Shown one piece after another: positions 52,076 through 62,536 of a DNA stretch of 64,000 nucleotides. A program made the translations under genes and the position numbers. The notes below the pieces were generated by a model. It worked only from the letters and a program-made list of their open reading frames with translations, was not told the origin of the DNA and ran no database searches. Within the stretch, counting starts at the first letter, position 1, and the number at the start of each line of letters is the position of its first letter. Origin of the DNA: Nostoc sp. LEGE 12450 (GTDB lineage Bacteria; Cyanobacteriota; Cyanobacteriia; Cyanobacteriales; Nostocaceae). Location: the NCBI RefSeq assembly GCF_015206895.1, contig NZ_JADEXU010000003.1:37723-101722 (forward strand), given 5' to 3'.

Positions 52076-54364
52076 ATGGCAGGTAAAAATATTAAAGTCT
52101 TGTTAGTAGAAGATAACCCTGGTGATGTTTTTTTATTACAGGAGCTTTTAAAGGAAGTTACCACAGTTGTAGTTGATTTGATGCCCGTTGAGCAGCTTTC
52201 GGAAGCAATCAACTACTTAGCAAAGGAAATTTTTGATGTGATTCTACTAGACCTCTCGCTGCCAGATAGCCAAGGGCTAGAAACCTTTGTCATCGCTCAC
52301 CATCAGGCTAAAGCCACTCCAATAATTGTGCTGACGGGTATAAACGATGAAACCCTAGCAATTAGGGCGATGCAAGAAGGAGCGCAGGATTATTTGGTAA
52401 AAGGGCAAGTAACTGGCGACTTGCTGGTACGCTCCATGCGTTATGCCATCGAACGTCAACGGGCAGACGACGCATTGCGCCATAGTGAGGAGCGATTTCG
52501 GGTGGCCCTAAAAAACTCTCCCATCTTTGTCTACAACCAAGATATAGAGTTACGCTACACCTGGGTTTACAATCCTCCATCTGGATTGACAGTTGAGGAA
52601 ATATTAGGGAAACAAGACTTGGATATTATGCCAGGTGAAGATGCTCAACGTCTTACCACAATTAAACGTGGGGTACTAACTACTGGCATAGGAACGCGAG
52701 AGGAAGTATCAATTACAATCAAAGATACAACTCGATATTATGATTTGACAGTTGAGCCATTGCGGAATGAGTCGCAAGAAATTCTCGGCGTGACATGCGC
52801 CAGTATTGATATTAGCGAACGACAAGCTGCGCTACGTGAACGCAAATTGGCAGAAGAAAAAATCCGCGAACAAGCAGCATTACTTGATGTCACCACAGAT
52901 GCCATTTGCGTGCGAGATTTAAACAATCAAATTATTTTCTGGAACAAAGGCGCAGAAACGCTTTACGGCTGGAAAGCTACAGAAGCTTGGGGCAAAAATG
53001 CTACTGAGCTTTTGTTTGACGAACCTTCACCAGAAATCGAAGCGGCTCTTTTACAAGCTACTAGTAAAGGTAAGTGGCAGGGCGAGTTAACTAAACTGAC
53101 TAAAATGGGTAAGGAAATCCTTGTTGCTAGTCGCTGGAGTTTGGTGTGCAGCGAACAAGGAAAACCTAAAGCGATTCTCACCGTTGACACAGATATTACC
53201 GATAAAAAACATCTAGAAGCCCAATTATTTCGCGCCCAACGCTTGGAAAGTATTGGCACTCTAGCTAGTGGCATTGCTCACGACCTCAACAATATCCTGA
53301 CACCGATTCTGGCAGGAGCGCAACTTTTACCACTCAAATTTCCTGATGCAGATGAGCGGACTCACCATCTACTGGAAATTTTGGAAATCAACGCTAGACG
53401 CGGAGCTGATTTAGTCAAACAGGTGCTATCCTTTGCACGGGGTGTAGAAGGGAAACGTATCACTTTGCAACTCAGACATCTGATTGTGGAAGTTGCCAAG
53501 ATTCTTAAAGAGACATTTCCCAGATCCATACAAATCAGCACTGATGTCCTGCAAGATTTGTGGATGGTTTCTGGAGATAGCACCCAACTGCATCAAGTAT
53601 TGATGAACCTCTGCGTTAATGCCCGCGATGCGATGCCCAATGGCGGTAGTTTGACTATCTCTGCTGAAAATCTGTTGATTGACGAAAATTATGCCCACAT
53701 GAACCTGGAAGCCAAAGAGGGGCCTTACATAGCGATTACTGTCTCCGATACTGGAGTTGGAATTTCTAAAGAAATCTTAGATAGAATTTTCGAGCCATTC
53801 TTTACCACAAAAGATGTCGGAAAAGGTACAGGGTTAGGACTTTCCACCGTGCTGGGGATCATTAAAAGCCACGGTGGTTTTGTGAATGTCTATAGCGAAC
53901 TGGGAAGCGGCACCAGCTTTAAGGTTTACTTGCCAGCAGTGGAAGGAATGGAAACAATTACTCCCGAACAATTGCCACCACAGACGGGACATGGAGAATT
54001 GATTTTGATTGTGGATGATGAAGTTGCCATTCAAGAGATTACCAAAACATCACTGGAAACTCATAACTACAAAACCCTAATTGCCAATGATGGCATTGAA
54101 GCGATCGCGCTATACGCTCAAAATCGGGATAAAATTAGTGCCGTACTGATGGATATTATGCTACCTTCACTCGATGGTTTAACTGCCATCCGTACCCTGC
54201 AAAAAATTAACCCCAAAGTCAGAATTATTGCCAGTAGTGGACTTATGTCTGAAAATAAGCTCAGTTCAGTAGCTGCTGTTGGTGTCAATACATTTTTGGC
54301 CAAGCCCTATACTGTCAACGAATTGTTGTTTTCTTTACAGAAAGTACTATCGGGAGCTAAATAA
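52076..54364 (+). CDS. Double-receiver hybrid kinase (REC-PAS-PAS-HisKA-HATPase-REC)
   Basis: A ~762-residue protein that starts and ends with receivers. The first has VLLVEDNPGDVFLLQ and Asp in DVILLDLSLPDSQG; it is followed by two PAS domains (about 135-260 and 270-385). The kinase core has LASGIAHDLNNILTPIL with the His, VSDTGVGISKEILDRIFEPFF and GTGLGLSTVLGI. The last receiver shows ILIVDDEVAIQ and Asp in AVLMDIMLPSLDG. The ATG at 52076 has GGAG about eight bases upstream; an upstream in-frame ATG at 52037 would overlap the regulator gene. It is the third gene of a tight three-gene phosphorelay unit. Confidence 0.87.
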   Translation: MAGKNIKVLLVEDNPGDVFLLQELLKEVTTVVVDLMPVEQLSEAINYLAKEIFDVILLDLSLPDSQGLETFVIAHHQAKATPIIVLTGINDETLAIRAMQEGAQDYLVKGQVTGDLLVRSMRYAIERQRADDALRHSEERFRVALKNSPIFVYNQDIELRYTWVYNPPSGLTVEEILGKQDLDIMPGEDAQRLTTIKRGVLTTGIGTREEVSITIKDTTRYYDLTVEPLRNESQEILGVTCASIDISERQAALRERKLAEEKIREQAALLDVTTDAICVRDLNNQIIFWNKGAETLYGWKATEAWGKNATELLFDEPSPEIEAALLQATSKGKWQGELTKLTKMGKEILVASRWSLVCSEQGKPKAILTVDTDITDKKHLEAQLFRAQRLESIGTLASGIAHDLNNILTPILAGAQLLPLKFPDADERTHHLLEILEINARRGADLVKQVLSFARGVEGKRITLQLRHLIVEVAKILKETFPRSIQISTDVLQDLWMVSGDSTQLHQVLMNLCVNARDAMPNGGSLTISAENLLIDENYAHMNLEAKEGPYIAITVSDTGVGISKEILDRIFEPFFTTKDVGKGTGLGLSTVLGIIKSHGGFVNVYSELGSGTSFKVYLPAVEGMETITPEQLPPQTGHGELILIVDDEVAIQEITKTSLETHNYKTLIANDGIEAIALYAQNRDKISAVLMDIMLPSLDGLTAIRTLQKINPKVRIIASSGLMSENKLSSVAAVGVNTFLAKPYTVNELLFSLQKVLSGAK

Positions 54365-54452
54365 TTAAGTATTTATATTGGTAAAATAAGTGCAAAAGGC
54401 TGCTTGTTGCGATCGCCTAACAACTCCCTTAAGGAATGTCAAAGTATACAGT

Positions 54453-54485
54453 GCGATGGCGTACCCGCCCACCGTAGGCGATCGC
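54453..54485. repeat. GC-rich dispersed repeat (second copy)
   Basis: AGTGCGATGGCGTACCCGCC here matches the element at 48896-48922 and continues into ACCGTAGGCGATCGC. It lies in the gap between convergent genes. Such GCG(T/A)-rich blocks are a common intergenic repeat in Nostoc-type genomes. Confidence 0.6.
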
Positions 54486-54541
54486 AATTTGCTATAAGTT
54501 GACCATTATCTGATTGATAACGGCCACTTAATTAATTATCC

Positions 54542-55633
54542 CTACACATTAAATCGGAACAACATTACATCCCCTTCTTGCACAACATACTCTTTTCCTT
54601 CACTGCGAACCAACCCTTTTTCCTTCGCAGCATTCATCGAACCAGTTGTTACCAAATCTTTATAAGCGACAGTTTCAGCGCGAATAAATCCCCGCTCAAA
54701 ATCACTGTGAATTACACCAGCAGCTTGAGGTGCAGACATTCCGGCATTAATTGTCCAAGCACGGGTTTCTTTGGGGCCGCAGGTAAAATATGTCCGCAAG
54801 CCGAGAAGTGAGTAAGTTGCCCGAATCAACGATTTCAAACCGCCTTCTTCCACACCTAAAGACGCAAGAAAATCAGCTTTATCTTCCTCTGGTAATTCTA
54901 CTAATTCAGCTTCAACTTGAGCCGAAACTATCACAACTTGGGCATTTTCTGTTGCTGCGATTTGCCGCACTGTTTCCACAAAATGATTACCAGTTGCCAA
55001 CTCATCCTCAGATACATTCGCGGCGTAGATAATCGGTTTATAAGTGAGCAAATCCAGCCCTTTAATAATTACTTCTTCTTCTTCATTCAAACTTATCTGA
55101 CGCACCGATTTACCTTCATTTAAAGCCGCAGCCAATTTTTCTAAAACTGTGATTTCAAATTGTGCATCTTTGTTGGTACGAGCTTGTTTGCGAGTGCGAT
55201 CAATTCGCCGCTCAATTTGTGATAAATCTGATAAACCCAGTTCTATATTAATGATTTCAATATCCCGTGCTGGATCAACAGAACCAGCAACGTGGATAAT
55301 ATCGTCATTTTCAAAACAACGTACCACATGAACAATCGCATCAACTTCTCGGATGTGGGACAGGAATTGATTCCCTAGTCCCTCACCCTGACTTGCACCT
55401 TTAACTAAACCGGCAATATCTACAAATTCCACCCGCGCCGGGATAGTTTGTACCGAACTGGCAATCTTAGCAAGAACATTTAACCGTTCATCCGGTACTG
55501 CGACAACGCCGACATTCGGTTCAATCGTGCAAAAAGGAAAGTTAGCTGCTTCTGCCTTGGCATTAGCAACTACAGCATTAAATAAAGTAGATTTTCCGAC
55601 GTTGGGAAGTCCGACAATTCCGGCTCTTAGCAT
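54542..55633 (-). CDS. ychF: Redox-regulated ATPase YchF
   Basis: A 363-residue Obg-related P-loop protein that hydrolyses ATP and associates with ribosomes. The start is the family hallmark MLRAGIVGLPNVGKSTLFNA, followed by FPFCTIEPNVGVV, FVDIAGLVKGAS, and the altered base motif in IYAANVSEDE in place of NKxD, which explains its ATP preference. The C-terminal TGS domain is seen in YFTCGPKETRAWTI and MNAAKEKGLVRSEGKEYVVQEGD. The length is standard. Confidence 0.96.
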   Translation of the reverse strand: MLRAGIVGLPNVGKSTLFNAVVANAKAEAANFPFCTIEPNVGVVAVPDERLNVLAKIASSVQTIPARVEFVDIAGLVKGASQGEGLGNQFLSHIREVDAIVHVVRCFENDDIIHVAGSVDPARDIEIINIELGLSDLSQIERRIDRTRKQARTNKDAQFEITVLEKLAAALNEGKSVRQISLNEEEEVIIKGLDLLTYKPIIYAANVSEDELATGNHFVETVRQIAATENAQVVIVSAQVEAELVELPEEDKADFLASLGVEEGGLKSLIRATYSLLGLRTYFTCGPKETRAWTINAGMSAPQAAGVIHSDFERGFIRAETVAYKDLVTTGSMNAAKEKGLVRSEGKEYVVQEGDVMLFRFNV

Positions 55634-55678
55634 TTTGGATTTTAGATTTGAGATTTTGGATTACATTACCAAGGTAAT

Positions 55679-55876
55679 CTAAACAGGTTCCGGTATGGTT
55701 TGCGGAATTGGTGCCGGAACTGTTTGAGGAATGGGAGCAGGTACTGGTTCTGGTACAGGCCCCGGTAAGGGTTGAGGTATCGCTGGCCCCGGTACAGGTT
55801 CCGGACTAGGTAGCGGGTTCGGGCCAGGAGTAGGAATTTGTGGTTCAGGTATAGAAATCGCAGTAAAATTAATCAT
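55679..55876 (-). CDS. Small proline-rich protein (65 aa)
   Basis: A 65-codon frame from the ATG at 55876. It starts MINFTAISIPEPQIPTPGPN and is then almost wholly P-x-P, V-P-x-P and I-P-Q repeats (PGPVPEPVPAPIPQTVPAPI). It lies 45 bases before ychF on the same strand. Low complexity can arise by chance from a GC-rich repeat, but the ATG and stop are clean. If real it is an extended polyproline rod, perhaps a linker or cell-wall spacer. No signal peptide is seen. Confidence 0.4.
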   Translation of the reverse strand: MINFTAISIPEPQIPTPGPNPLPSPEPVPGPAIPQPLPGPVPEPVPAPIPQTVPAPIPQTIPEPV

Positions 55877-56054
55877 CGTAAGTCTAAATTAAATTATTCA
55901 ACCTTCCCACGCTAGATGACAACCTCAGCTGTTGACATCTCCCCAAATACCTATACCCACGAACACATCCTTTAATAAATTACCCCTCTTCTCATTCTCT
56001 GCGCCCCTCCGCGCCCCTCTGCGTTTAAAATCCAATCCTCAATTTTGCACAAAA

Positions 56055-56291
56055 CTACTCCTCCTTAACCTTTTCCACTACCTCTGGTACTGGATCGTAA
56101 CCACCTGGATGAAACGGATGACAGCGCAAAATCCGCCGAGTTGCCATCCAGCTACCACGTAACACTCCAAATCGTTCAATAGCTTCAATAGCATACATCG
56201 AACAAGTTGGTTGAAAGCGACAAGTCGGGAGAAACAACGGCGAGATAAACATTCGGTAGCCCCGAATCAGCCAAATAAATAATAGTTTCAT
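56055..56291 (-). CDS. yidD: Membrane protein insertion efficiency factor YidD
   Basis: A 78-residue YidD protein, which helps YidC insert inner-membrane proteins. The hallmark is [34 protein letters not shown], with the three conserved Cys (one missing position is not seen), then [15 protein letters not shown]. It lacks the rnpA and yidC neighbours usual in many bacteria. It is divergent from the kinase-like gene at 56353. Confidence 0.95.
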   Translation of the reverse strand: MKLLFIWLIRGYRMFISPLFLPTCRFQPTCSMYAIEAIERFGVLRGSWMATRRILRCHPFHPGGYDPVPEVVEKVKEE

Positions 56292-56352
56292 TGCAGTTAC
56301 CTAAATCTTATAAATTAGTAACAGAGGTAAAATTTTTCATTTTGTTACATCT

Positions 56353-57054
56353 TTGTTGATTACATTTTCTGACTTAACCTCAATTCCGATTTTATGGCTG
56401 CAAATTGCGATTACTGCAATTTGGGTGTTACTCATCCTCGTGATTGCATGGGTGGTAAACCGCTTCGCCGACAAGCCAGAAATCGTGCGGAAGATAGTTC
56501 ATATTGGCACTGGTAACGTGATTTTACTTGCTTGGTGGCTAGATATCCCCGCCAGTGTAGGGATTACAGCTTCCATTCTAGCGAGTGCAATCACCTTATT
56601 ATCCTACCGATTGCCTATTCTTCCTGGTATTAATAGCGTTGGGCGGCAAAGTTTCGGGACATTTTTTTACTCTGTTAGTTTCGGTATTTTAGTTGCCAGC
56701 TTCTGGTACTTACAACAACCCCAGTACGCAGCACTAGGAATTTTGATCATGACTTGGGGAGATGGACTAGCAGCCTTAATTGGACAACGCTTTGGTACAC
56801 ACAAATATAAAGTTTTTGGCACACAAAAAAGTTGGGAAGGCTCCCTAACTATGATGTTTGTTAGCTATTTCATCAGTATTTTGATTTTAGTTGGAACTCA
56901 AGGAAACAGTTGGCAAACTTGGATAATATCACTCGCGGTTGCATTTATCGCTACAGTTTTAGAGGCTTTTTCTTTTTTGGGTATTGACAATTTGACAGTC
57001 CCTTTGGGTAGTGCGGCCCTTGCCTTCTTTTTAAGTCAGTTAGTCTATTTATAA
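56353..57054 (+). CDS. Phytol/polyprenol kinase-like membrane protein
   Basis: A 233-residue integral membrane protein of the phytol kinase/dolichol kinase (VTE5-like) family, which phosphorylates phytol for chlorophyll recycling and tocopherol synthesis. Typical segments are KPEIVRKIVHIGTGNVILLAW, GINSVGRQSFGTFFYSVSFG, and MTWGDGLAALIGQRFGTHKYKVFGTQKSWEGSLTM with the D-G-x-A and K-S-x-E-G motifs. The reading frame opens with TTG at 56353; no in-frame ATG is suitably placed, so the start is uncertain. About six membrane helices are visible. Confidence 0.8.
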   Translation: MLITFSDLTSIPILWLQIAITAIWVLLILVIAWVVNRFADKPEIVRKIVHIGTGNVILLAWWLDIPASVGITASILASAITLLSYRLPILPGINSVGRQSFGTFFYSVSFGILVASFWYLQQPQYAALGILIMTWGDGLAALIGQRFGTHKYKVFGTQKSWEGSLTMMFVSYFISILILVGTQGNSWQTWIISLAVAFIATVLEAFSFLGIDNLTVPLGSAALAFFLSQLVYL

Positions 57055-57166
57055 TTGAGCAAACAAGAGATACTTGCCCGATACGTTTCTCTAAATATCT
57101 AGTTCAGCACTCTTCTATCCCCAATCAATTAACCTAGAAATAACGCTCTTAATACTGGATAAAATC

Positions 57167-57874
57167 ATGGTTCAGCAAGTTCTAATCAATGATGATGATT
57201 ACTATGTGCCAGATGCCAACCAGCTAGTAACTGAAAATGATACACCTGTGGACAATTTCGCATCTGCCAAACAACAACGCCTTTTAGTCGGATCTCTTTA
57301 CAGTTCTCTACAAAACCAAACTTTTTTAGCTGAAGCTAATGTAGGTATTTACTACACAGACCTTCAGCCCCCCATTGTTCCTGATGTCTTTCTCAGCTTA
57401 GATGTCCAAGTACCTGAAAATTGGTGGGAGAAACAAAATCGTTGTTATATGGTTTGGCGTTTTGGCAAACCTCCAGAAGTTGTCCTCGAAATTGTCTCTA
57501 ATAAAGAAGGTGATGAACTGGGCAAAAAACTGCGAATTTATGAACACATGCGGGCTAGTTACTACATCGTATATGACCCAAATCAGCAATTAGCAGAAAA
57601 AATCCTGCATGTTTATGAACTTAGAGGAACACGCTACTTTGAAACTTCAGAAACTTGGTTAGAACAAGTTGGTTTAGGTATAACCCTATGGGAAGGTAAA
57701 TTTGAAGATAGACAGGATAATTGGTTACGCTGGTGCTACCAAGATGGTACTGTTTTGCTAACTGGAGATGAACGCGCCGAACAGGAACGACAACGCGCCG
57801 AACAAGCTGAACAACGCACCCAAATTTTAGCAGAACGGTTACGAGCTATGGGCATTGATCCCGAAACTCTCTAG
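57167..57874 (+). CDS. Uma2 family protein with C-terminal coiled coil
   Basis: A 235-residue Uma2/DUF820 protein. The core has PIVPDVFLSLDVQVPE, KPPEVVLEIVSNKEGDELGKKLRIYEHMRASYYIVYD with the acidic and Lys residues of the PD-(D/E)XK site. It ends in an Arg/Glu/Gln-rich coiled coil (AEQERQRAEQAEQRTQILAE) and RLRAMGIDPETL, a common tail of cyanobacterial Uma2 proteins. It converges with miaA. This is the longer subtype compared with the one at 37045. Confidence 0.85.
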   Translation: MVQQVLINDDDYYVPDANQLVTENDTPVDNFASAKQQRLLVGSLYSSLQNQTFLAEANVGIYYTDLQPPIVPDVFLSLDVQVPENWWEKQNRCYMVWRFGKPPEVVLEIVSNKEGDELGKKLRIYEHMRASYYIVYDPNQQLAEKILHVYELRGTRYFETSETWLEQVGLGITLWEGKFEDRQDNWLRWCYQDGTVLLTGDERAEQERQRAEQAEQRTQILAERLRAMGIDPETL

Positions 57875-57926
57875 GACACTCATGTAAAAACGCGAAAATT
57901 TTACGTCTTTATATAAACGAAAAATC

Positions 57927-58835
57927 TCACGAACAATGAGTGCAATTTGTAAACTCATTTATCCTGTGCCAAACCTTATCTAATAAATCAGGATCATTCG
58001 CATCAAACCATTCAATTTGGGGATATGCGCGAAACCAGGTGCGTTGTCGTTTGGCAAATTGTCGCGTATGCAAAATTGTTAATTCTTTCGCTTCATCTAA
58101 GGAAATATCCCCAGCTAAATATTGCTTGATTTCTTGATAGCCCAAAGTATTTAACAAAGACAAATCAGCGCCATATTTTTGACAAAGATATTCCACCTCC
58201 GCAACCAAACCATCTGCTATCATTTGCTCAGTACGCTGTTTAATCCGATTCTCCAACTTTTCAACATCGCAATCTAAACCAATTTGCAAAATCGGATAAT
58301 TCGGTGGATTCTCCCCTTGTTGTTCAGAAATTGGGCATCCAGTAACATAATATACCTCTAATGCTCTTAGAGTTCGTACTGAATCATTAGCATGAATTTT
58401 TTGTGCTGCAACGGGGTCAACTTGTTGTAACATGGCGTAGAGTTGAAGCTGACCTAGAGATTCAAGTTGCGATCGCAATTCAATTTGTGGTGCAACTCTC
58501 GGAATTTTCATCCCTTGAACAATGGAACGGATATATAAACCAGTACCACCAACTAGCAAAAGTGGCGTAACATCAACAGAAGCAATTAACGCTTGTGTTT
58601 GTTCCTGGTAGTCTGCTACTGTCATCGTGTCTGTGGGATCGCAGATATCTATTAAATAGTGCGGCACTAATTTTTGTTCAGCCACAGTTGGTTTTGCTGT
58701 CCCAATATCAAACTTACGGTAAACTTGACGAGAATCGGCACTAATAATTACAGAACCCAACCGCATCGCCAAAGCCAAAGCCAAACTCGATTTACCCGTT
58801 GCCGTCGCCCCACAAATCACAATTAATTTAGTCAT
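57927..58835 (-). CDS. miaA: tRNA dimethylallyltransferase
   Basis: A 302-residue MiaA, which adds a dimethylallyl group to A37 of tRNAs reading UNN codons. The P-loop is VICGATATGKSSLALALA, followed by ISADSRQVYRKFDIGTAKPT, VGGTGLYIRSIVQG, and the C-terminal HTRQFAKRQRTWFR. The length and motifs are standard. Heptamer repeats of the TAGTCAT type overlap its start codon and upstream region. It is divergent from gyrB. Confidence 0.96.
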   Translation of the reverse strand: MTKLIVICGATATGKSSLALALAMRLGSVIISADSRQVYRKFDIGTAKPTVAEQKLVPHYLIDICDPTDTMTVADYQEQTQALIASVDVTPLLLVGGTGLYIRSIVQGMKIPRVAPQIELRSQLESLGQLQLYAMLQQVDPVAAQKIHANDSVRTLRALEVYYVTGCPISEQQGENPPNYPILQIGLDCDVEKLENRIKQRTEQMIADGLVAEVEYLCQKYGADLSLLNTLGYQEIKQYLAGDISLDEAKELTILHTRQFAKRQRTWFRAYPQIEWFDANDPDLLDKVWHRINEFTNCTHCS

Positions 58836-59032
58836 TAGTCATTAGTCATTAATTTTCTTCTCTTTCTCCCATGCCCAAGTTTGGCCTTATTGCACGGTAG
58901 TGCAACCCTAGTATAAACTCCTCTTGAAAATGCCCTACAGACGCTAGCAAGGCTTTTGTGTTACAATTTTGGAGTGTTTTTGCTTTTATTTATTTTTAGG
59001 CGAGTTTAACCCCACGCATCAGGAGAGTTTAC

Positions 59033-60970
59033 ATGACGAGCAGTTACAGTGCCGATCAGATTCAAGTTCTGGAAGGTCTGGAAGCCGTCCGCAAACGACC
59101 AGGAATGTACATTGGTACCACCGGGCCGCGAGGACTCCACCATTTAGTTTACGAGGTGGTGGACAATTCAATCGATGAGGCCTTGGCGGGTCATTGCACT
59201 CATATAGAGGTGGATATCAACGCTGATGGTTCCGTAACTGTAACAGATGATGGTCGCGGTATTCCCGTCGATACTCACTCGCGCACCGGGAAATCGGCTT
59301 TAGAAACCGTAATGACGGTACTACACGCTGGTGGTAAGTTTGGCGGCGGTGGCTACAAGGTTTCTGGAGGATTACACGGGGTTGGTATTTCTGTTGTTAA
59401 TGCCCTATCTGAAGTTGTAGAAGTTACAGTTTGGCGAGATAAAAAGGTTCATCTCCAACGCTATGAACGCGGTATCCCAGTTACCGAACTGCAAACAAAG
59501 CCTTACAAAGAAGCGAGAACTGGAACTTCTGTCACCTTCAAGCCAGATACCCAAATCTTTACAACTAGTATTGAGTTTGATTACATCACTTTATCAGGTC
59601 GCCTACGGGAGTTGGCGTATCTGAATGCAGGTGTCAAAATTACCTTTACCGACAACCGTCTAGAACTACTAAAAAGCGATACACCGAAGGTAGAATCCTA
59701 CAATTACAAGGGTGGGATCAAAGAGTATATTGCTTACATGAACCGTGAAAAGCAACCTCTGCATGAAGAAATTATCTATGTACAGGGCGAACGCAACAAC
59801 GTACAAGTGGAAGTTTCTTTGCAATGGTGTACTGATGCCTATACGGATAATGTGCTAGGTTTTGCTAACAATATTCGTACCGTGGATGGTGGTACGCACT
59901 TAGAAGGGTTGAAGGCAGTTCTGACTCGGACATTAAATGCGATCGCCCGCAAGCGCAATAAAATTAAAGAGAATGAACCTAATCTCAGTGGCGAACACGT
60001 CCGCGAAGGTTTAACTGCGGTAATTTCCGTTAAAGTCCCAGATCCAGAATTTGAAGGACAAACCAAGACTAAACTCGGTAACACTGAAGTGCGGGGGATT
60101 GTCGATTCTCTGGTGGGAGAAGTCCTCACCGAGTACCTAGAATTTCATCCTGCAATCGCAGATTCAATTTTAGATAAAGCTATCCAAGCTTTCAAAGCCG
60201 CAGAAGCAGCACGTCATGCGCGAGAATTAGTTCGACGCAAATCTGTACTAGAATCTTCACCATTACCTGGTAAATTGGCAGATTGTAGTTCTCGCGATCC
60301 TAGCGAATCTGAGATATTCATCGTGGAAGGGGACTCAGCAGGCGGGAGTGCCAAACAAGGACGCGATCGCCGCACTCAAGCTATCTTGCCTCTACGTGGT
60401 AAAATTCTTAACATTGAAAAAACCGATGACGCTAAAATTTATAAAAATAACGAAGTTCAATCGTTAATTACAGCCCTCGGTTTAGGTGTCAAAGGTGATG
60501 AATTTGATTCCAACCAACTGCGCTATCACCGCATAGTCATCATGACAGATGCTGACGTAGATGGGGCGCACATCCGAACTTTGTTGTTAACATTCTTCTA
60601 TCGATATCAACGAGCGCTCATCGAACAAGGCTTTATTTATATTGCTTGTCCCCCACTGTTTAAAGTAGAACGGGGACGTAATCATGAGTATTGCTATAGC
60701 GATCGCGAAAAGAATCAAGCGATCGCCAAATTCCCTGCTAACGCCAACTATACCATCCAACGCTTCAAAGGTTTGGGTGAAATGATGCCACAACAACTCT
60801 GGGATACCACCATGAACCCAGAAACCCGCAAAATGAAGCAAGTCGAAATTGAGGACGCAGCCGAAGCCGATCGCATCTTCACAATTTTAATGGGCGATCG
60901 CGTCGCACCCAGACGAGAATTTATCGAAACTTATGGTTCTAAACTCAACTTCACCGATTTAGATATTTAA
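59033..60970 (+). CDS. gyrB: DNA gyrase subunit B
   Basis: A 645-residue GyrB, the ATPase subunit of gyrase. N-terminal hallmarks are [48 protein letters not shown] and [13 protein letters not shown]. The TOPRIM domain has [31 protein letters not shown] and [19 protein letters not shown]. The C-terminal [22 protein letters not shown] completes it. The size is typical of cyanobacterial GyrB without an intein. A hairpin terminator follows. The spacer before it separates it from miaA by 197 bases. Confidence 0.97.
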   Translation: MTSSYSADQIQVLEGLEAVRKRPGMYIGTTGPRGLHHLVYEVVDNSIDEALAGHCTHIEVDINADGSVTVTDDGRGIPVDTHSRTGKSALETVMTVLHAGGKFGGGGYKVSGGLHGVGISVVNALSEVVEVTVWRDKKVHLQRYERGIPVTELQTKPYKEARTGTSVTFKPDTQIFTTSIEFDYITLSGRLRELAYLNAGVKITFTDNRLELLKSDTPKVESYNYKGGIKEYIAYMNREKQPLHEEIIYVQGERNNVQVEVSLQWCTDAYTDNVLGFANNIRTVDGGTHLEGLKAVLTRTLNAIARKRNKIKENEPNLSGEHVREGLTAVISVKVPDPEFEGQTKTKLGNTEVRGIVDSLVGEVLTEYLEFHPAIADSILDKAIQAFKAAEAARHARELVRRKSVLESSPLPGKLADCSSRDPSESEIFIVEGDSAGGSAKQGRDRRTQAILPLRGKILNIEKTDDAKIYKNNEVQSLITALGLGVKGDEFDSNQLRYHRIVIMTDADVDGAHIRTLLLTFFYRYQRALIEQGFIYIACPPLFKVERGRNHEYCYSDREKNQAIAKFPANANYTIQRFKGLGEMMPQQLWDTTMNPETRKMKQVEIEDAAEADRIFTILMGDRVAPRREFIETYGSKLNFTDLDI

Positions 60971-61009
60971 TATCAATTCCCTAGCACTACTCTAATAATT
61001 TATGAAATT

Positions 61010-61046
61010 GGTAATGAGTGATACGTTTTCACCCATTACCTTTTTT
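61010..61046 (+). terminator. Rho-independent terminator of gyrB
   Basis: GGTAATGAGTG (61010-61020) pairs with CACCCATTACC (61030-61040) at 10 of 11 positions, and TTTTTT follows directly. It is 40 bases after the gyrB stop codon. Confidence 0.85.
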
Positions 61047-61124
61047 ATATCCTAGGCTTCTATAAGAATACTTCTTTTGGGTGATGACAAAGCAAGATTT
61101 CATAAATGCTTTATACAACTGCAC

Positions 61125-61250
61125 CTCTGCGGTAGTCTTCGGCAAGCCCTACGGGTGACGCTCGTTCCTCTTTACGAAACGCTGCGCGAACGCTAACGGC
61201 AGTTCCTTTATGCCGAGGAACCCATCCACCGGAATGGCTCACCGCTTTGC
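61125..61250. repeat. GC-rich dispersed repeat block
   Basis: A GC-rich island in AT-rich surroundings with blocks such as CTTCGGCAAGCCCTACGG and GAAACGCTGCGCGAACGC, which belong to the dispersed repeats seen across Nostoc-type genomes. It has no open frame of note. Confidence 0.45.
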
Positions 61251-62512
61251 GTTTATGTTATTCCGTAACTCTTGCGTAAATTTGAAATTTTTGATGGATC
61301 ATATAATTTGCTTATTGTCAATATCTAACGAAAATTCAATCTTCTAGTGTTAGCAAAACTACCAACTTTATTGGAAAGCTAGTTGGCACAATACTTTTTG
61401 CACTGACTAGCTCATTAATTTTGTCCACCAACTAGAAACACATTTGTTATGCTTTAAGAAAATCACTGAATATCATCTATCAAACAGCAATTAATAAGTA
61501 TTTTGAGGATTTCTCATCATAAGATGACAGGAAGTTACCGAAATATAAGTATTTAAATTTACAATTAAGTTACGCAATCCAGCTTTGTAACTAAAATTAT
61601 CAGGTAATTTTCTGGGTTCTCTCGGCTTGAGATAATGCTACTGGAAGCACACACCATCTGGCTGAAAACTTGTTAATATCTTCATGTACTGCCGTAGCGA
61701 TCGCGATTGTATCGTATGTATCTAATAAAGTTTTGCTAGAAATAGGACTATACTGGCAAATTCACAGGACAAATTGTTTTTGAATTGATTAAAATATCCT
61801 TGTATACAATAAGAAGAGTTTGTCAAGTTTCATAGGGCTGAAATCGCCACAGTGCGCTAACGTGTGAATAAGGCCGAATTAGTTAAACTTAAATTGATCT
61901 GCCATCAGGTCGATATGCTACAGCCTCAACTCCTCAGTTAAGGTAATTAGTAAGCAGAAGGTTAACTCCTTTAAGTCAAGCACCGCCATCCTGGTTGTAT
62001 TTACCCAATCGAAAGACTAGCTTTAATCTCAGGAATGCGTAATTTATGAAGGAAATGTAAAAATGGGTAGATTAATACTTGTCATCTGAGTTAACATACA
62101 ATGCACTCTTCCTAAGTAATTAATGTTGTGTAAAATACATGAAATCGAGCAGGAGCAAGCGTACTTACTTTGTAATGTAATAAGAACGTCACTGCAATTC
62201 CGAAAAGTGGAGAAAAAATTTCAGGGTATAACTCTTGTTTTTAATGTCTTTTTGGTAATAGTGGCTAATAATTACTCTGTGAGTTCATGATTAATACACA
62301 AAAAGAGTGCAATTTCTGTGAAACAGGCTACAATCGGAAGAGTCTTTATAAGAAAATCTGCCAGCAGTCTGAACTCATTAGTATAGAGTGGCAAATTTTT
62401 TCAGAAAGACGAGTATTTTTTTTGACCAGTTAGTTGAAAGCAATATGTGATAGCAACACATATAACATTTACTAGGGTGAGCAAATCACTTTTAGAAATG
62501 GCTTAAACTAAA

Positions 62513-62536
62513 GTAAAAAAACCTCCTACCGGAGGT
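62513..62536 (-). terminator. Leftward terminator or leader hairpin before sigA
   Basis: ACCTCC (62521-62526) and GGAGGT (62531-62536) pair, and on the minus strand the stem is followed by seven T (62514-62520 read in reverse). As read leftward this is a compact intrinsic terminator, which implies a minus-strand transcript starting inside or before sigA. As read rightward it is an untranslated leader hairpin that could hide GGAGG. Confidence 0.6.

Noticed and set aside
59839..60129. 96-codon minus-strand frame inside gyrB
   Set aside because: Antisense shadow of a highly conserved gene with no independent signals.
61800..62000. Known small RNA (6S, Yfr1, tmRNA) in the sigA upstream region
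   Set aside because: No matching conserved motif or structure was found by eye.
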